Below, piece by piece: positions 60,695-64,000 of a stretch of 64,000 bases of DNA. This DNA is from Saccharibacillus sp. O23 (GTDB lineage Bacteria; Bacillota; Bacilli; Paenibacillales; Paenibacillaceae), in assembly GCF_002205895.1 (NCBI RefSeq), contig NZ_NJDE01000002.1:62001-126000 (forward strand), written 5' to 3'. A program made the translations under genes and the position numbers. The notes under the pieces are model-generated. The model searched no databases. It worked only from the letters and a program-made list of their open reading frames with translations, and was not told the DNA's origin. Position 1 is the stretch's first letter. Each line of letters starts with the position of its first letter.

Positions 60695-63600
60695 TTATTC
60701 CTCCTGTTCGAAGCGGATGCCGCGCAGGCCGGATAACGCGTCGTCCTGCGGGTCGAGATCGGTAAAGACATGGAAGTAAGGACGTACGAAACTGAGCGAA
60801 CCTTCGGCTCCGTCGAAACGGTCGTTGGCATGCATGCCGGCCAGTTCGTTCAGCAGGACGCCGTACTGCTGCATCCCGTTCTCCGCGCCGGGAACGACGA
60901 TCAGCCGTTCTTGACGTTCGGCGGAGAACAGGCGGACGGGACCTTCGAATTCCAAGTCCGTATCGTAGCGGCCGGTCTTGTACACGATCGGCGCGCCGTG
61001 CGAATCGCGGATCTCGAAGCGTCCTTCGCGCAGATCGGACGCGCTGGAATAGTAAGCGTTCTGCTGCATGACCGGATCGTTGATCGGCAGGCCCGAGCGC
61101 TGCTCGACGGCCGTGAAGTACGCCATGACCGGCGAGCCGGGACGCAGCAGGAAATATTGGCGATAGACGAATCCTTTGAGCGATTCGTTATGCGCGATCC
61201 GGGTCGCGATCTTGATGCCCGTCCAGACGTTTCCGGCGGTGTCCGTCACCTCTGCGAAGTCCGCGTCGATCTCTTCTTCCTGAAGCGAACGCAGCGAGAT
61301 GCCGCCGGGAGCGCTCAAGATGCCGCCGAACCACGGATTCCAGAACGATTTCGGTCCGGCCTGCGGGAACGAAGAATCGAGCCACTCCCGGCCGCGATAA
61401 CGCATGGAATACAGAGCGGGACCGAAAGCGGGAGCGACGCGCAGACGAACGACGCCGTTATCGGCTTCGTAAGCGGCCAGCCCTTGATCTTCGACCCGAG
61501 CCGTACGTACGGTATCGGCCGACTGCGGAGCAGGGAAGACCAGACGGCTGCCGCGCTGCGAATAAGCGTCCATATCGAAATGCAAATCGATCAGATCCGC
61601 TTCCGGTCTGGCGGCCAGTGCCGCTTCGCCTTTGACTTCTCGCAGTTCCGACGCCGGATCGGCGCTGAGCTCCGTATCGGCGATCGAACCGCGCTGCGCA
61701 GTCATTCTCAGCGTACCGGCCAGATTGACGTCTTTGTGTTCGAACAGGCGAGTCTCGAACGTCTCCGGCAGGAACGGATTGTCGCGATTGATCGTGCCTG
61801 CAAGATGCGGCGTGCTTCGCGAAGGTCCGTGTTCCCATCGCTCTTCGACAGACAGCGGGCCCGGATAACGCGGGTCCAATCGGCTTCTTCCGGTAGCGTA
61901 AGCGCGCAGCGCTCGCCAATCTCGGAAGGTGTCAATAAAGAAGCTGATCGGAACCGTCGAGCGTTCTTCGCCTTCTTGAAGCGCGCCGATCTCTTGTTCG
62001 AAAGCATAGCGCCAGCGGTCTCTGACCGGACCAACCAGCGAAGACGGCCAGACGATGCCGAAAGCCGCGATCGGCCAGCGGAAGTACAGCCAATTTTCGG
62101 TCAGATTCTCCGGTTTCCAATAATCCATATGGATCGCGTCCGCTCCGCTGCCCAGATCGAGGAACGTTCCGTTATAAGGAAGCACGGCTTCTCTGAGCGA
62201 GACCGGTACGGTCAATTTGAGCTTCAATCCTTCCGGCAGCGGACCGCCGTTCGTCCGCCGTACGCGGTGAGAGAAGTTCAACGAACCGTTCGGTTTCAAT
62301 TCGCCGACCAGCGTCAGCGTAAGGCCGTCGGGTTCGTCCCACTCGTAATCGGCTTCCAGCGCAACCGCATCGCCGCGCTGCTGGAAACGGACGTCCGCGG
62401 GTTTGCGTTCGATAAAGCGGTCGCTGTAAGGCGGGCCGAGTTTCGGCAGATCGAACCAGAACGGCGAATGTTTCTGTCCTGCGGTCCGCAGCGCGAATTG
62501 ATTGTTGGATTTGTTCAGGCGCATCGTGACGGGACCGCTGCCCGCGATCCATTCTTTGGGCGTCTCGCCCCAGAAGGTACCGGATACGGACGGGAAGCAA
62601 GCTTCCAGTTCGCCCTGCACGGTAAAGGTTTCTTGACCTGACGTAACTTCGATCCGTGCTTGCGAAGCGGCCACTCCCGGACGCTCCACCCGAGCTTGCA
62701 GCGAGCAGGTCGCGCGTCCGCCCGCCGGCAGCTTGAGACGAAGTTTGTCCGGATGGAAAGTTACGGCTTCCGAAGCCGGCAGCGTCACTTCGATCTCGAC
62801 TTCTTCCGCGAAACGGCTCTCGAATCCGATCTGAATTTCGGTCTCTTGTCCCGGAACGCTTAACGGAGCCGGAACGGAAGTCGTCAGCATGATCGGGAAC
62901 ACCGGAGCGACGCCCGTTTTGAACGACGCCCGGAGTCCGTTGATCCGCAGCTCCGTCTCGACGCCCGGGTGGGTCCGCCAGACGCTCGGTTCTTCTGCCG
63001 CTTCGGGCAGTTTGAAGAAGCCGACGATTTCCGTCTTGCCGATCTCGTCCAAACGGACCGTCTCGTTCAGAGCGAACTCGACGCCTTTTCCGTCGCGGCC
63101 TTCGAGGCCGACTTCCAGCGGAGCGCCGCTTTTGTTGACGATCCGGTAGGTGATCGGATAGCTGCGTCCGAACGGCAGACGATGGCGTTCGATCACGGTT
63201 TCGATCGAATAATCGTCGGTTTCGATCTTGCGCAGTCCGCGTCCGGTGCGTTCGAACTGCATCGTCAGGCCGCGGCCGTCTTTTTCCCAATCGTAAGTCA
63301 GGTAATCGAAGCCGTTCTCGCGTTCGCCGTCCGGTCGGAGCGACAGATCGCGTTTGCCGTCGGCGTACCAATCGGCCGTTTCGAAGAACGAAGCGACGGC
63401 TTCGGTGCGAAGAACGGTCGGGATAAAGTTCATCAGATGCGTCGTATCGTCGCGTTTTTCCCAGAAGAATCCGCATTTTTTGTAAGCCGGAACGGCTTTG
63501 GTATTGCCGCCCCAAGTGTAGAGGTCCAGTCTCGGCCAGCCCATCTCTATCGTGCGCCGCACGGCGTTGAGGATCAGCGCTTTGCCGACCTTGCGGCTGT

Positions 63601-63880
63601 GGTAATCGGGGCGGACGTTCAGCAGCGGGATATACATGGCGCCTTCGTCTTCCTGATAATAAGAAAAGCTGCAGAAACCGACCACGGTGTCGCCGTCCAG
63701 CGCCAGAAACGTTTGCAGATCGGTGCTGCGTTCGCGCTTCGCGCGCATGTTTTCTTCCGTATGCACGTAAGCGTCGCCGCCCCAGCTCTCGCTGCTCAAG
63801 TTCCACATCTCCGCCAGCGAAGCCGCATGTTTCGGTTCGTATTCGACGATGCGGATCTGCGCCGCATTTGTCGTACTCAT
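60695..63880 (-). CDS. Giant GNAT N-acetyltransferase fused to beta-sandwich domains
   Basis: 1061 residues from the ATG at 63880 (GGGGGA upstream); a frame from 63925 was rejected. Residues about 8-165 are a GNAT domain with LLNVRPDYHSRKVGKALILNAVRRT as acetyl-CoA motif and AYKKCGFFWEKRDDTTH. About 190-470 holds two immunoglobulin-like NEW3-type domains (YRIVNKSGAPLEVGL, TLPASEAVTFHPDKLRLKLP). The rest (about 480-1061) is beta-rich with a late mutarotase-like element (GFVYRQYFLLRPGSPVMAYF). No signal peptide, so cytoplasmic. Substrate and role are unknown; the amidohydrolase downstream suggests joint modification of a glycan or small molecule. Confidence 0.8.
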   Translation of the reverse strand: MSTTNAAQIRIVEYEPKHAASLAEMWNLSSESWGGDAYVHTEENMRAKRERSTDLQTFLALDGDTVVGFCSFSYYQEDEGAMYIPLLNVRPDYHSRKVGKALILNAVRRTIEMGWPRLDLYTWGGNTKAVPAYKKCGFFWEKRDDTTHLMNFIPTVLRTEAVASFFETADWYADGKRDLSLRPDGERENGFDYLTYDWEKDGRGLTMQFERTGRGLRKIETDDYSIETVIERHRLPFGRSYPITYRIVNKSGAPLEVGLEGRDGKGVEFALNETVRLDEIGKTEIVGFFKLPEAAEEPSVWRTHPGVETELRINGLRASFKTGVAPVFPIMLTTSVPAPLSVPGQETEIQIGFESRFAEEVEIEVTLPASEAVTFHPDKLRLKLPAGGRATCSLQARVERPGVAASQARIEVTSGQETFTVQGELEACFPSVSGTFWGETPKEWIAGSGPVTMRLNKSNNQFALRTAGQKHSPFWFDLPKLGPPYSDRFIERKPADVRFQQRGDAVALEADYEWDEPDGLTLTLVGELKPNGSLNFSHRVRRTNGGPLPEGLKLKLTVPVSLREAVLPYNGTFLDLGSGADAIHMDYWKPENLTENWLYFRWPIAAFGIVWPSSLVGPVRDRWRYAFEQEIGALQEGEERSTVPISFFIDTFRDWRALRAYATGRSRLDPRYPGPLSVEERWEHGPSRSTPHLAGTINRDNPFLPETFETRLFEHKDVNLAGTLRMTAQRGSIADTELSADPASELREVKGEAALAARPEADLIDLHFDMDAYSQRGSRLVFPAPQSADTVRTARVEDQGLAAYEADNGVVRLRVAPAFGPALYSMRYRGREWLDSSFPQAGPKSFWNPWFGGILSAPGGISLRSLQEEEIDADFAEVTDTAGNVWTGIKIATRIAHNESLKGFVYRQYFLLRPGSPVMAYFTAVEQRSGLPINDPVMQQNAYYSSASDLREGRFEIRDSHGAPIVYKTGRYDTDLEFEGPVRLFSAERQERLIVVPGAENGMQQYGVLLNELAGMHANDRFDGAEGSLSFVRPYFHVFTDLDPQDDALSGLRGIRFEQEE

Positions 63881-63930
63881 GATTCGGGTCCCCCTTTGCC
63901 TTGCGCGTATGGGATTTATGTACATGAACT

Positions 63931-63936
63931 ATTATA
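63931..63936 (-). promoter_or_regulatory. Putative -10 element of the GNAT-fusion operon
   Basis: TATAAT on the minus strand at 63936-63931, about 50 bases upstream of the ATG. A matching -35 is not clear. Confidence 0.5.
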
Positions 63937-64000
63937 AGCGTAATTTGGTTGCTATTCCAGAAAAGCCCGATCTCGAGTCCGTTTACTGCCGAATGCGTTC

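Overview
The window comes from a moderately high-GC Gram-positive bacterium, most likely a member of the Paenibacillaceae (Paenibacillus or Saccharibacillus-like). The inference rests on strong GGAGG-type ribosome binding sites with frequent TTG/GTG starts, an ABC sugar importer without its own ATPase next to a membrane-bound AraC-type sensor, Bacillus-type CysJ/CysI, YkvR-like and MbcS-like proteins, and a TreR-controlled trehalose operon. The species is an inference. I saw no rRNA, tRNA, CRISPR array, insertion sequence or prophage.

Layout. 1-2.4 kb: a GNAT acetyltransferase cut by the window edge, two unrecognised proteins, a four-copy GTTGAC repeat tract and a small winged-helix-like protein. 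2.4-5.9 kb: a secreted phosphodiester glycosidase coupled to a GtrA-fused glycosyltransferase, a membrane protein and a methyltransferase. 5.97-8.4 kb: an AT-rich island of four small genes, two of them Imm52-like paralogues, punctuated by three near-identical terminators. 8.7-16.7 kb: a sugar importer (two permeases, lipoprotein), a heparinase II/III-type lyase and an AraC sensor-regulator. 16.8-18.6 kb: an isolated hfq-like gene and a FAD disulfide oxidoreductase. 18.6-24.7 kb: a DeoR regulator with a mannose/mannoside operon (isomerase, ROK kinase, GH38-like mannosidase) carrying matching operator-like motifs.

24.8-34.6 kb: a small orphan gene, acyl-CoA synthetase MbcS with a FapR-like box in its promoter, an MpsC/DUF2294 duplication, an EamA transporter, a GNAT protein, YkvR, DinB, and a LysR regulator leading into two tandem MetE-like methionine synthases. 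34.7-41.4 kb: a duplicated DUF4362 lipoprotein, an AraC regulator divergent from a GH2 glycosidase, a GGDEF cyclase with extracytoplasmic sensor, and a decayed gene remnant. 41.5-45.3 kb: cysJI for sulfite reduction. 45.6-50.6 kb: treA-treP-treR with TreR operators in the promoter. 50.7-56.5 kb: cyanophycinase, cyanophycin synthetase, asparaginase and an alpha/beta hydrolase in one tightly packed operon. 56.7-59.6 kb: a BlaI/BlaR1-type pair whose sensor lacks a penicillin-binding domain. 59.8-63.9 kb: an amidohydrolase downstream of a 1061-residue GNAT fusion protein.

The main themes are carbohydrate scavenging under dedicated local regulators, sulfur and methionine assimilation, and a nitrogen-storage (cyanophycin) operon. 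The least explained units are the GNAT-fusion/amidohydrolase pair, the immunity-gene island, the cyanophycin operon with its asparaginase, and the BlaR1-like sensor with an unknown ligand domain.
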